DNA from: Allomuricauda sp. F6463D | GTDB lineage: Bacteria > Bacteroidota > Bacteroidia > Flavobacteriales > Flavobacteriaceae | Assembly: GCF_023015965.1 (NCBI RefSeq) | Contig: NZ_JALKAN010000001.1 | Coordinates: 1,858,473-1,922,472 of the forward strand | Direction: 5' to 3' | DNA length: 64,000 nt | Notes under the pieces: generated by a model | Told to the model about the DNA's origin: nothing | What the model saw: only the letters and a program-made list of their open reading frames with translations | The model's database searches: none | Shown: piece by piece, positions 38,737 to 47,118 of the stretch | Numbering within the stretch: the stretch's first letter is position 1 | Layout: each line of letters starts with the position of its first letter | Position numbers and translations under genes: made by a program

Positions 38737-39414
38737 CTAAGGCGTACTATTGCTCACTTGCAACAGTTTTCCATTATATAGTTTTTGTCCTGTCAGGGCA
38801 AACTCTTTGATATATGTTGCCATTTCTAGAGCGGTAACCAGTGCTTTATAACCGGGGAATGCCTCTTCTAACATTTCTGTTTGGACCGCACCAAGTGCCA
38901 ACACATTAAAGCTGGGGCCTGTTTCCTTATGTTCTTCGGCCAAAAGTTCAGTAAGGGTGATAACAGCACCTTTGCTAGAGCTATATGCAGAAAGGCCTGG
39001 GAATTTCATACTGCCTTGTACCCCGCCCATGGAACTTATGGTCACTACATGCCCTTCCTTACCCATTAGTGGCAATACGGTCTTGGTTATTTCTGCTACA
39101 CCGAATACATTTACTTTATAAACAGCTTCAAATTCATCGGTTGTGGTCTCTGAAAAAGGTTTATTCAGTAATCGACCAGCATTATTGATCAGCACATCCA
39201 CCACATGCCATTGCTCAAGAAATTTAGTTACTTTTTCAAAATCGCCTGGATTACCCAAATCAAATGGAAAACAATGAACATTGGACAATCCCAAACTTTC
39301 AATAGGCTTAACATTTCTTGATAGTGCCAATACTTGATGTCCTTCTTTGGCAAAGAGCTTGACTAGTTCAAAACCTATGCCCCTACTTGTTCCCGTTATT
39401 ATGATGTTTGCCAT
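38737..39414 (-). CDS. SDR-family oxidoreductase
   Basis: 225 residues, short for a classical SDR. NAD(P) motif is ITGTSRGIGFELV, NNAG is in VLINNAGRLLNKP, the serine is in TISSMGGVQGS and YxxxK is in FPGLSAYSSSKGAVITLTELLAEEH. So, unlike the SDR at 7.4 kb, this one has a complete active site. Substrate unknown. It is read in the same direction as the SprT gene with a 45-base gap. Confidence 0.87.
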   Translation of the reverse strand: MANIIITGTSRGIGFELVKLFAKEGHQVLALSRNVKPIESLGLSNVHCFPFDLGNPGDFEKVTKFLEQWHVVDVLINNAGRLLNKPFSETTTDEFEAVYKVNVFGVAEITKTVLPLMGKEGHVVTISSMGGVQGSMKFPGLSAYSSSKGAVITLTELLAEEHKETGPSFNVLALGAVQTEMLEEAFPGYKALVTALEMATYIKEFALTGQKLYNGKLLQVSNSTP

Positions 39415-39505
39415 ATTTGTTATTATTTCATATTTCCACCGAAAGTGAAAACCTATTCATACTAAGAGTACCTTACATTTTCTAAGGGTTTCCACATGAC
39501 ACTTT

Positions 39506-40486
39506 TTAATTATTTAGCTTAATTTCTTGGTTTGCTGCATTGGCAATATCTTCTATTACCGGAATGGTCTTGTTGACTAACGTTGCCATATGCCCATAAT
39601 CCATAAGATCGGCTTCATCCCCTACTTTGTGGTAGAAGGCATAATTTGTGAAATCAAAAGTGCAAAAAGTGTGGGATGGCACGCCAAATTCTTCATGGAA
39701 CGGGTAATTATCAGATCGTTGGTACAGATTAAACTCTTTCGCAGTAGGTAAAAATCCCACTAAATTCTCCTCTGCATACTTATTACTGACTTCAGCCAAA
39801 TTTGACATTTCATATCCAGTGATATACACCAAGTAATCTTTATCTTTCATGGGGACACCTGTCATTTCAAAATTGAGCATGGTGTATAGGTTCAACTCTT
39901 GTTCTTTTAGTTTTTTAGCCAAATATTTGGAGCCTAGCAACCCTTTTTCCTCAGCACTGAACAATGCAAATATCAAGCTCCGTTTATTTGTGTTGTGTGC
40001 ACCAAAATAACGTGCCATTTCCAAGACTGAAATAGTACCTGAAGCATTGTCATTGGCTCCATTGGCGATGTAGTCACCATTTTCAGGATTTATGGTACCA
40101 ATATGATCATAATGTGCACCTATCAGTATAAATTCATCCTTCAATATAGGGTCGTTACCCTCGACAACCCCAACTAAGTTATAAGCTATATTTTTGAAAT
40201 TTGACAACGTATCTCGATAGGTTTCAAAATATGGTTGTACCCTATACGACTTGAGATAATTCTCTATATACCGCGCTGCCATTTCAATACCTTCACTACC
40301 TGCCTCTCTTCCTTTAAGATCATTGGAAGCCAAATAGTTCATCATCTCCCCTATTCTTTGTGCGTTGGTAAAGGATTCTTCTGATGCAGGCAATGCAGGA
40401 GATTCCATTTTTGTGGATTCTGAAACTTGCGTAGATCCACAATTCACTGCTAAAAGTGTAGCCACGGCAAAGCATAATATTTTCAT
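39506..40486 (-). CDS. M28-family zinc aminopeptidase-like lipoprotein
   Basis: 326 residues. A lipoprotein signal with LLAVNC (lipobox) puts it in the periplasm or outer membrane. Two-zinc M28 site: HYDHIGT, ANDNASG, AEEKGLLGS, a later Glu/Asp (NFEMTGVPM) and FYHKVGDEADLMDYGHM. These hydrolyse peptides or glutaminyl-like substrates at the N-terminus. The deletion of a few residues does not appear. The upstream terminator at 40519-40544 separates it from pdhC. Confidence 0.88.
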   Translation of the reverse strand: MKILCFAVATLLAVNCGSTQVSESTKMESPALPASEESFTNAQRIGEMMNYLASNDLKGREAGSEGIEMAARYIENYLKSYRVQPYFETYRDTLSNFKNIAYNLVGVVEGNDPILKDEFILIGAHYDHIGTINPENGDYIANGANDNASGTISVLEMARYFGAHNTNKRSLIFALFSAEEKGLLGSKYLAKKLKEQELNLYTMLNFEMTGVPMKDKDYLVYITGYEMSNLAEVSNKYAEENLVGFLPTAKEFNLYQRSDNYPFHEEFGVPSHTFCTFDFTNYAFYHKVGDEADLMDYGHMATLVNKTIPVIEDIANAANQEIKLNN

Positions 40487-40518
40487 TCTTTTTGTTTTTT
40501 GATTTTTTTAAAGATAAA

Positions 40519-40544
40519 AAAAGCATCCTTAAAAGGATGCTTTT
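40519..40544 (-). terminator. Rho-independent terminator of the pdhA-pdhC transcript
   Basis: Perfect 12-bp stem AAAAGCATCCTT (40519-40530) and AAGGATGCTTTT (40533-40544) around a 2-base core; read on the minus strand it is followed by a T run. It lies about 60 bases after the pdhC stop. Confidence 0.85.
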
Positions 40545-40604
40545 GATATGTAAGTTATTGAATGTTCCTCAGGTTGCAAACATCAAATCAAACGGCCAAG
40601 AAAA

Positions 40605-42227
40605 TTATGCCAACATTGTGACAGGGTTTTCTAGATACGCTCGTAATGTTTGAAGGAATTGTGCTCCTGAAGCACCATCAACAGTTCTGTGATCGCACGC
40701 CAGAGTAACTTTCATTGTACTACCAGGTACAACTTCACCATTTTTGACCACTGGTTTTTCAACAATGGCTCCTACAGATAAAATTGCAGAGTTGGGCTGG
40801 TTGATAATCGAAGTAAACTCCAGGATACCAAACATTCCCAAATTAGATACGGTGAAAGTACTACCTTCCATTTCGTCCGGCTTAATCTTTTTGTTTCTTG
40901 CTCTACCGGCCAAATCCTTTACGGAGGTACCAAGCTGGGTCAAGCTCATTTGGTCCGCAAATTTGATGACGGGAACAACTAGCCCTTCATCCACAGCCAC
41001 AGCAACGCCCATATGTACGTGGTGCTTATAAACCGTTGTATCACCGTTCCATGACGTATTTACTTGCGGATGCTTTTTAAGCGCCATGGCGCATGCCTTT
41101 AGTACCATATCGTTAAAAGATACTTTGGTATCGGGCAAACTATTAATCTGCGAACGGGAAGCTTTTGCATTGTCCATATCCACCTCAATGGTGAGATAAT
41201 AGTGAGGTGCAGAGAATTTGGATTCACCCAAGCGCTTGGCAATCACCTTGCGCATAGTTGAGTTTTTAACCTCTTCCATACTTTCCTCACCCACTGGCAA
41301 ACTTACCTGAGCAGATGGAGCCGCCGTTTCGGCTGTTTTTTCCGCTTTTGGAGCAGCTTGTGAAGGTTTAAAGTTTTCAATGTCCTTTTTTACGATTCTA
41401 CCATTGTCACCAGTTCCTTTTACATCGGCCAAATTGATACCTTTTTCTTCTGCGATCTTTTTAGCTAATGGTGACGCAAAAACACGTTGTCCATCGTTAG
41501 AAGTTTGTTTTTTAGAAGATACTTGTTCCGCTTTTGGAGCTTCCTCTTTAGCCTCTTTCTTGGGTGCACTTTTGGAGGACCCTGCTGAATCCTGTGCCTT
41601 TAAAATTGCATTGACATCGGTGCCCTCTGGACCAATTATCGCCAAAAGGGAATCGACAGGAGCTCCTTCACCTTCTTGAATACCGATATGCAATAAGGTA
41701 CCGGAATAAAAAGATTCAAATTCCATAGTGGCTTTATCGGTTTCGATTTCGGCCAGAATATCTCCTTCTTCAACGTCGTCACCAACACTTTTCAACCAAC
41801 TAGCCACGGTTCCTTCCTCCATGGTATCACTCAATCGGGGCATGGTTACAATTTCCACGCCTTCTGGAATATTGGCTGATGTATTTTCTGGTGCAGAACT
41901 TGCTTCTTCTTCAGATTCGGAAGAGTTTGGTTCTTGGTCTGGAGCAGTTTGTTCTTCAGCTCCGTTCAAAAGACCCGAAATATCTTCTCCCTCCTCGCCG
42001 ATTATGGCTAAAAGTGAATCAACCGGGGCTCCATCACCTTCCTCTATCCCGATATGGAGTAAAGTACCTTCATGAAAGGATTCAAACTCCATGGTGGCCT
42101 TATCGGTCTCGATTTCGGCCAATATATCTCCTTCTTCGACTTTGTCCCCTACGTTTTTGAGCCACTTGGCCACGGTTCCTTCTTCCATGGTATCGCTCAA
42201 TCTAGGCATGTTGATTACTTCTGCCAT
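40605..42227 (-). CDS. pdhC: Pyruvate dehydrogenase E2 (dihydrolipoamide acetyltransferase)
   Basis: 540 residues from the ATG at 42225-42227; the frame is open upstream but overlaps pdhA. Two lipoyl domains (residues 1-80 and about 125-205) each carry ETDKATMEFES with the lipoylated Lys, joined by Ala/Glu/Pro-rich linkers. A peripheral-subunit binding domain (about 260-300: FASPLAKKIAEEKGINLADVKGTGDNGRIVKKDI) and a C-terminal acyltransferase domain with the catalytic DHRTVDGASGAQF complete the core. It transfers acetyl groups to CoA in pyruvate dehydrogenase. It follows pdhA by 4 bases. E1-beta is not adjacent, as in other Flavobacteriaceae. Confidence 0.95.
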   Translation of the reverse strand: MAEVINMPRLSDTMEEGTVAKWLKNVGDKVEEGDILAEIETDKATMEFESFHEGTLLHIGIEEGDGAPVDSLLAIIGEEGEDISGLLNGAEEQTAPDQEPNSSESEEEASSAPENTSANIPEGVEIVTMPRLSDTMEEGTVASWLKSVGDDVEEGDILAEIETDKATMEFESFYSGTLLHIGIQEGEGAPVDSLLAIIGPEGTDVNAILKAQDSAGSSKSAPKKEAKEEAPKAEQVSSKKQTSNDGQRVFASPLAKKIAEEKGINLADVKGTGDNGRIVKKDIENFKPSQAAPKAEKTAETAAPSAQVSLPVGEESMEEVKNSTMRKVIAKRLGESKFSAPHYYLTIEVDMDNAKASRSQINSLPDTKVSFNDMVLKACAMALKKHPQVNTSWNGDTTVYKHHVHMGVAVAVDEGLVVPVIKFADQMSLTQLGTSVKDLAGRARNKKIKPDEMEGSTFTVSNLGMFGILEFTSIINQPNSAILSVGAIVEKPVVKNGEVVPGSTMKVTLACDHRTVDGASGAQFLQTLRAYLENPVTMLA

Positions 42228-42231
42228 CTTA

Positions 42232-43230
42232 TTATAATTTATGTTGTAAAAATGGATAGTCTTCTTGCTCGTACACGGTGTCGAACAATTGTTCTTTTGG
42301 TGGGAAATCCGATTCTTCTGCAAATTTCTCGCACTCTTTCACCAAGTCTTTCACTTTCTTATCGATTTGCTTTAGGTCGTCTTCAGATGCATATCCTTTT
42401 TCGAGAATAATATCTTTCACCTGAGAAATAGGATCTATTTTTTTATATTCCTCAACCTCTTCTTTTGTTCGGTAATGCTGAGCATCCGACATGGAGTGCC
42501 CTCGGTACCGATAGGTTTTCATCTCCAGGAAAGTTGGTCCGCCACCAGTTCTGGCACGCTCAATAGCTTTATCCATTTCTTTGGCAACTATTGCTGGATC
42601 CATTCCATCAACAGGCCCACATGGCATTTCGTACCCTAGACCCAATTTCCAAATTTCAGTTGAATGCGATGTACGCGCCACTGATGTTCCCATGGCATAA
42701 CCATTGTTTTCACAAATGAAAACTACGGGCAGTTGCCACAACATCGCCAAATTAAATGCTTCGTGCAACGCACCTTGTCGAACAGCACCATCTCCCATAT
42801 AACAGAGGGTTACAGAATCCCTTTTAAAGTACTTATCTGCAAATGCCAATCCTGCACCTAAAGGAATTTGTCCTCCGACGATTCCATGACCTCCATAGAA
42901 ACGGTGTTCTTTAGAAAAAATATGCATAGAACCACCCATACCTTTGGATGTCCCGGTTACTTTCCCATAAAGCTCGGCCATCACTCTTTTTGGATCCACA
43001 CCCATACCAATTGGTTGAACGTGGTTTCGATATGCAGTGATCATACGGTCTTTATCAAGATCCATAGCATGCAGTGCACCAGCCAATACGGCTTCCTGAC
43101 CATTGTACAGGTGTAAAAAACCCCTAACTTTTTGTTGAATATATACGGCAGCAAGTTTATCCTCGAATTTCCTCCAGAAAAACATGTCTTCGTACCATTT
43201 AAGGTAAACTTCTTTAGTAATTTTTTTCAT
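42232..43230 (-). CDS. pdhA: Pyruvate dehydrogenase E1 component, alpha subunit
   Basis: 332 residues. The thiamine diphosphate motif begins at GDGAVRQGALHEAFNLAMLWQLPVVFICENN (GDG ... NN). The phosphorylation-loop-like TYRYRGHSMSDAQHYRTKEEVE region matches E1-alpha. With an E1-beta subunit (not in the window) it decarboxylates pyruvate and feeds E2. Start at the ATG ending 43230; a short inverted repeat lies 20 bases upstream. Transcribed with pdhC. Confidence 0.95.
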   Translation of the reverse strand: MKKITKEVYLKWYEDMFFWRKFEDKLAAVYIQQKVRGFLHLYNGQEAVLAGALHAMDLDKDRMITAYRNHVQPIGMGVDPKRVMAELYGKVTGTSKGMGGSMHIFSKEHRFYGGHGIVGGQIPLGAGLAFADKYFKRDSVTLCYMGDGAVRQGALHEAFNLAMLWQLPVVFICENNGYAMGTSVARTSHSTEIWKLGLGYEMPCGPVDGMDPAIVAKEMDKAIERARTGGGPTFLEMKTYRYRGHSMSDAQHYRTKEEVEEYKKIDPISQVKDIILEKGYASEDDLKQIDKKVKDLVKECEKFAEESDFPPKEQLFDTVYEQEDYPFLQHKL

Positions 43231-43250
43231 CTACAGTAGTATTAAATGAA

Positions 43251-43270
43251 TTTCTCCAGCGGTGGAGAAA
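43251..43270. promoter_or_regulatory. Perfect 8-bp inverted repeat in the pdhA leader
   Basis: TTTCTCCA (43251-43258) and TGGAGAAA (43263-43270) flank a 4-base loop GCGG, 20 bases before the pdhA start codon. It could be an operator or an RNA hairpin in the 5' leader. A TATTTTTG box on the minus strand (43273-43280) lies just upstream of it in transcription, without a TTG at the -33 position. Confidence 0.4.
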
Positions 43271-43311
43271 AGCAAAAATACATATATATCTCTTTTGGAA
43301 AAATATTTGAA

Positions 43312-43803
43312 TTAAGAATCGCTCAAAAATGAACTATTGAATGCCAAAGGCAATATATCTTCCAACGAAGCACATTTATAAATTGGACCATTTTCCGAAC
43401 CAAGAATTATGGATATTGGAGACTTTTGCTTTTGCTCATACTCAATGAGAGATTGTCTGCAATTGCCACAGGGAGCCGCTGGGGCAGCCACCTCATGTTC
43501 GCTGGAGGAAGCACTAATCGCAATGGACTTAATGGTTGTTCCTGGGTAATTAGCACCGGCGTAAAATACCGCGACTCGTTCGGCACATAGTCCTGAAGGA
43601 TACGATGCATTTTCTTGGTTGTTTCCTATAACAATCTGACCATTTTCCAACAATACCGCTGCACCGACCTTAAATTTTGAATATGGAGCATAGGCATTCT
43701 CCCTTGCATTCATGGCTTCTTGTAACAATTTGTGATCGTTTTGTGACAACTCTGATGCGTTCTCAAAAACGAGTAGTTCAAAACCAATTTTCTTTTTTTT
43801 CAT
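43312..43803 (-). CDS. cdd: Cytidine deaminase
   Basis: 163 residues, the homotetramer-type length. Zinc and catalytic motifs are GLCAERVAVFYAG (Cys ligand and catalytic Glu) and APCGNCRQSLIEY (two Cys ligands). Deaminates cytidine and deoxycytidine for salvage. The N-terminal 15 residues (MKKKKIGFELLVFE) are a small extra strand. It stands alone between porV and pdhA; the porV terminator is just downstream of its start side. Confidence 0.93.
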   Translation of the reverse strand: MKKKKIGFELLVFENASELSQNDHKLLQEAMNARENAYAPYSKFKVGAAVLLENGQIVIGNNQENASYPSGLCAERVAVFYAGANYPGTTIKSIAISASSSEHEVAAPAAPCGNCRQSLIEYEQKQKSPISIILGSENGPIYKCASLEDILPLAFNSSFLSDS

Positions 43804-43832
43804 GTAACTTTCAGGTGTGTCTCAAAAATAAG

Positions 43833-43857
43833 AAAACCTGTCGAAGAGACAGGTTTT
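43833..43857 (-). terminator. Rho-independent terminator of porV
   Basis: Stem AAAACCTGTC (43833-43842) and GACAGGTTTT (43848-43857), 10 bp, loop GAAGA. On the minus strand the T run follows. It lies between the porV stop and the cdd start, ending the porV message. Confidence 0.85.
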
Positions 43858-43878
43858 TACTAGATATATTATATAATC

Positions 43879-45024
43879 CTAATCATTATAAAATTCTTCA
43901 CCAAAATTAAAGGTAAGCGAAAAACGTAACGTATTTTCCAATGGGTTCTTAACCTGTGAGGTTGAAAATAGATAAGAAAGATCTATTTGTGCAGATTTGA
44001 ATTTGAAACCTGCTCCAAGAGTAAAATACTTTCTAGATCCTTTTTCTTCGCTTTCATTAAAATAGCCACTTCGCAACATAAAAGCTTCCCTAAACCTATA
44101 TTCGGCCCCAAGCGCCCAAGTAACTTCTTTTAACTCTTCACCAAAACCATCGGGGGCATCCCCAAAGGATTCAAAGATTCCATTAAAGAAACTAATGTTC
44201 TGGTACTCATCATTATCATTGGAGTCAATGTCTCCATCTCCATCAAAATCTCTTGGAGTAGGAACCAATAGTTTATTGAACTCGGTATTGATTGCCAAAA
44301 CATTGTCTTGATCAAAGATAAAATCAAACCCTCCTCCAAATTTTAGGTTAGTTGGCAAAAAGTTTTCTTGACCACCTTCGTCATATTGAAGCGAACCTCC
44401 TATGTTCGATATATTGAAACCAAATCTCCAACGGCCATCATAATTGCTATAGGCAATCTCTCGAGACCTATAAAATCCAGCAATATCCACCGCAAACGCA
44501 TTTGCAGCTTGTGAATCCTGCACACCATCCTGAAATCTTAAGTTGGAACTGATGAACCTACCTCCTACTGCCATGGAAAAACTTTGACTCAGTTTAAGGG
44601 AATAGGATCCGTCCAATGCAAACTCATTTGGTTTTACCAAGGTAGCATTCTGATCGATAGTTTGTCTCAATTCTATTTCTCCCAATCCAAAATACCTAAG
44701 TCCGAAGGCAAAAGCACTTCGATCATTAAGTTTATTATAGTAATTGGCATTTAACAGGGAAACATCGTTGACAATAGTTTCCAAATATGGTGTATAGCTC
44801 ACACCTACACCCGATTTTTGGGTTGCAAAAGCATATTTAGCGGGGTTCCACTGCTGGGAATAGGCATCAAAAGAGGTTGCCACACCCATATCACCCATAC
44901 CAGACGCCCTAGCATCTGCAGCAATGGTAAGGAATGGAACAGCTGTAGTGATTGCCCTTTCCTGCTGTGCGCTCACCCATGGGGCTATGGCAAGCAGCAC
45001 TACCAATACGAGTAACTTTTTCAT
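43879..45024 (-). CDS. porV: Type IX secretion system outer-membrane protein PorV (LptO)
   Basis: 381 residues with signal peptide (MKKLLVLVVLLAIAPWVSAQQ). Fourteen-strand FadL-like barrel: TAVPFLTIAADARASGMGDMGVATSFDAYSQQWNPAKYAF is the strongly conserved PorV start, followed by GVGVSYTPYLE and a C-terminal RFSLTFNFGEEF. In type IX secretion PorV carries cargo from the SprA translocon to the PorU sortase and is needed for cargo such as the CTD protein in this window. It is divergent from gldJ. A porU gene, usually next to porV, is absent here. Confidence 0.95.
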   Translation of the reverse strand: MKKLLVLVVLLAIAPWVSAQQERAITTAVPFLTIAADARASGMGDMGVATSFDAYSQQWNPAKYAFATQKSGVGVSYTPYLETIVNDVSLLNANYYNKLNDRSAFAFGLRYFGLGEIELRQTIDQNATLVKPNEFALDGSYSLKLSQSFSMAVGGRFISSNLRFQDGVQDSQAANAFAVDIAGFYRSREIAYSNYDGRWRFGFNISNIGGSLQYDEGGQENFLPTNLKFGGGFDFIFDQDNVLAINTEFNKLLVPTPRDFDGDGDIDSNDNDEYQNISFFNGIFESFGDAPDGFGEELKEVTWALGAEYRFREAFMLRSGYFNESEEKGSRKYFTLGAGFKFKSAQIDLSYLFSTSQVKNPLENTLRFSLTFNFGEEFYND

Positions 45025-45400
45025 TCTAAGTTTTTAGCGTTTAGTAAAGATCTAGGTCCAACAATAAAATTATTGGATTATTACAGTAAACGTTCTTTTC
45101 CATAAATTCTTGTACTTATATATGTATTTTTTAAAATCAATGCAACCACAACTACATCCAACAATAATTTTAGTACACCCCTTATTGGTTAAAAATAAAG
45201 CTGTCCATACTAATTTGTCCCCTTCTGCGTTACTGAAGTGTAGCATGTGCCAAATGGTACATCGTCATAAATATTTGACCAGCACAAAATATAATGGCAA
45301 AAACATCGTTTTAATGCCATCGAAGGATTTAAAAAAATCAAAACAAGTTGAAGTTACTGAGGGTTTAAGCCCTGAGTTTTAAAGTACTCAAGCCCAAATT
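45025..45400. other. Divergent intergenic region porV-gldJ with a low-confidence 90-codon ORF
   Basis: 376 bases of AT-rich DNA between the divergent porV and gldJ genes, expected to hold both promoters; I see no complete TTG/TAnnTTTG promoter. An ORF at 45110-45382 (+) encodes 90 residues with one CxxC (KCSMCQMVH) and a basic stretch, but its N-terminus reads poorly and no homolog comes to mind. It is most likely non-coding leader DNA for gldJ. Just before gldJ a TGAGT/ACTCA element could form a small hairpin. Confidence 0.4.
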
Positions 45401-47050
45401 ATGAAAAAACACTTAATCAAAGTTGTACTTTCTTGCGCCGTAGTGATGGGAAGTTTTTCCAGTTGTAAAAACTCTTCTTCATCCAAGAACGTCTCCAGAG
45501 CCACTGGTTGGAATATTAATGCCAAAGAAGGGGGATTTCAATACAATTCTGACTTCAAGGAACAAGAAACTCCACCAGGAACAGTATTTGTAGAGGGTGG
45601 AACTTTCACCAAAGGTAAGGTTCAAGATGATATAATGAAAGATTGGAACAACACCCCTACCCAACAGCATGTTCAGTCTTTTTATATGGACGAAACTGAA
45701 GTAACCAATTTAATGTACTTGGAATACTTGGATTACCTAAAGGAAGTTTATCCTCCGGAAAATCCAAATTATGCCAATATCTATAAAGGGGCTCTACCTG
45801 ACACCTTGGTCTGGAGAAATAGATTGGGCTTTAACGAAACAATGACAAATAATTACCTTAGACACCCTGCCTATGCTGAATACCCAGTTGTGGGTGTTAA
45901 TTGGGTGCAGGCTACCCAATATGCAGAATGGAGAACCGACCGGGTAAACGAGGTAATGTTGGAAAGAGAAGGATATTTGGCAGAAGATTCCAAATATAAA
46001 GTTCTAAACGGCGATGTTGATGGTACTTTTAGCACCGAGGCCTACTTGAACAACCCAGAATCTGTATATGGTGGACAAATAGATTCCCTCCAAGGGAAAC
46101 AAAAACAAGATTCCACCAATGCTTTTGCCAAAAGAAGCAGTGGAATTATTATGCCTGCATATAGACTTCCTACTGAAACCGAGTGGGAATATGCTGCCCA
46201 AGCATTGGTAGGCACCAGAGAATATAATAATTACAGAGGTAGAAAAAAATATCCATGGGAAGGTGATTACACCCGTAGTGGGCAACGCGTTGGAAGAGGT
46301 GACCAATTGGCCAACTTTAAACAAGGTAAAGGTGATTACGGCGGTATCGCTGGATGGTCCGATGACGGTGCGGATATTACAGGTGAGGTTAAATCCTATA
46401 AACCCAACGATTTTGGCCTGTATGACATGGCTGGAAACGTAAATGAATGGGTAGCCGATGTGTATCGTCCCATTGTAGATGATGAAATAAGTGACTTTAA
46501 TTACTATCGCGGAAATGTCTTTATGAAAAAAGCCATTGGGGAAGATGGAAAGGTTGAGATATTAAAAGATAAAATTGTTTATGATACTTTACCAAACGGT
46601 AAAATAGTAGCCATGAACCTTCCCGGCGAGGTTAAAGAAGTTCCTGTTGGACAAGAAGAAACTTACCTAAGAACCAATTTTGATAAAAGTGACAACAGAG
46701 GATTCAGGGATGGTGACGTAGGCTCTTCAAGGTTCTTTAGCCGTTTTATCGATGAGGAGGATGAACAGAAAATGTACGATTCCCCACAATTCGAAGCAGA
46801 GCGTGACTCAACGGGTCAACTAGTAGGCAAATATGACACCTCAAACCATAGAACTTCTTTGATCAATGATGAGGTAAGGGTTTACAAAGGTGGCTCATGG
46901 AGAGACAGGGCATTTTGGTTAGATCCTGCTCAGCGTAGATATTTACCACAATATATGGCAACAGACGATATAGGCTTTAGATGTGCCATGTCAAGAGTTG
47001 GGTCTAAATCCAAGTCCAATAAAACGGTTCGTCACAAAAAAGCGAGATAA
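45401..47050 (+). CDS. gldJ: Gliding motility lipoprotein GldJ
   Basis: 549 residues. A lipoprotein signal ends at Cys22 (VVMGSFSSCKN) followed by Ser/Lys-rich residues. The body is a formylglycine-generating-enzyme-like (sulfatase-modifying) fold: GGTFTKGKV, MDETEVTNLMYLEYLDYLKE, YPVVGVNWVQATQYAEWRT, RLPTETEWEYAAQAL and the C-terminal GGSWRDRAFWLDPAQRRYLP...IGFRCAM. GldJ is a helical-track associated lipoprotein needed for gliding, for stability of GldK and hence for the type IX secretion system. No catalytic cysteine function is implied in GldJ. It is followed by a terminator and then murF. Confidence 0.96.
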   Translation: MKKHLIKVVLSCAVVMGSFSSCKNSSSSKNVSRATGWNINAKEGGFQYNSDFKEQETPPGTVFVEGGTFTKGKVQDDIMKDWNNTPTQQHVQSFYMDETEVTNLMYLEYLDYLKEVYPPENPNYANIYKGALPDTLVWRNRLGFNETMTNNYLRHPAYAEYPVVGVNWVQATQYAEWRTDRVNEVMLEREGYLAEDSKYKVLNGDVDGTFSTEAYLNNPESVYGGQIDSLQGKQKQDSTNAFAKRSSGIIMPAYRLPTETEWEYAAQALVGTREYNNYRGRKKYPWEGDYTRSGQRVGRGDQLANFKQGKGDYGGIAGWSDDGADITGEVKSYKPNDFGLYDMAGNVNEWVADVYRPIVDDEISDFNYYRGNVFMKKAIGEDGKVEILKDKIVYDTLPNGKIVAMNLPGEVKEVPVGQEETYLRTNFDKSDNRGFRDGDVGSSRFFSRFIDEEDEQKMYDSPQFEAERDSTGQLVGKYDTSNHRTSLINDEVRVYKGGSWRDRAFWLDPAQRRYLPQYMATDDIGFRCAMSRVGSKSKSNKTVRHKKAR

Positions 47051-47076
47051 AATTTAATTTTTGAGTATTTAAAAAA

Positions 47077-47107
47077 AGCTCTGACCAAAAGGTCGGAGCT
47101 TTTTTTT
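47077..47107 (+). terminator. Rho-independent terminator of gldJ
   Basis: AGCTCTGACC (47077-47086) pairs with GGTCGGAGCT (47091-47100) with one G-U pair, loop AAAA, and is followed by seven T. It lies 26 bases after the gldJ stop and 11 before the murF start, so murF may have its own promoter or depend on read-through. Confidence 0.85.
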
Positions 47108-47118
47108 ATCTTCGATTC

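Noticed and set aside
42228..42323. 32-residue N-terminal extension of pdhC
   Set aside because: It runs into the end of pdhA; the lipoyl domain starts MAEVINMPRL at 42227.
43312..43803. cdd as part of the porV operon
   Set aside because: A strong terminator at 43833-43857 separates porV from cdd.
45110..45382. 90-codon open frame between porV and gldJ
   Set aside because: Poor N-terminus, low coding character, no homolog recalled, and the position is where two promoters are expected. Kept only as a note in the intergenic entry.
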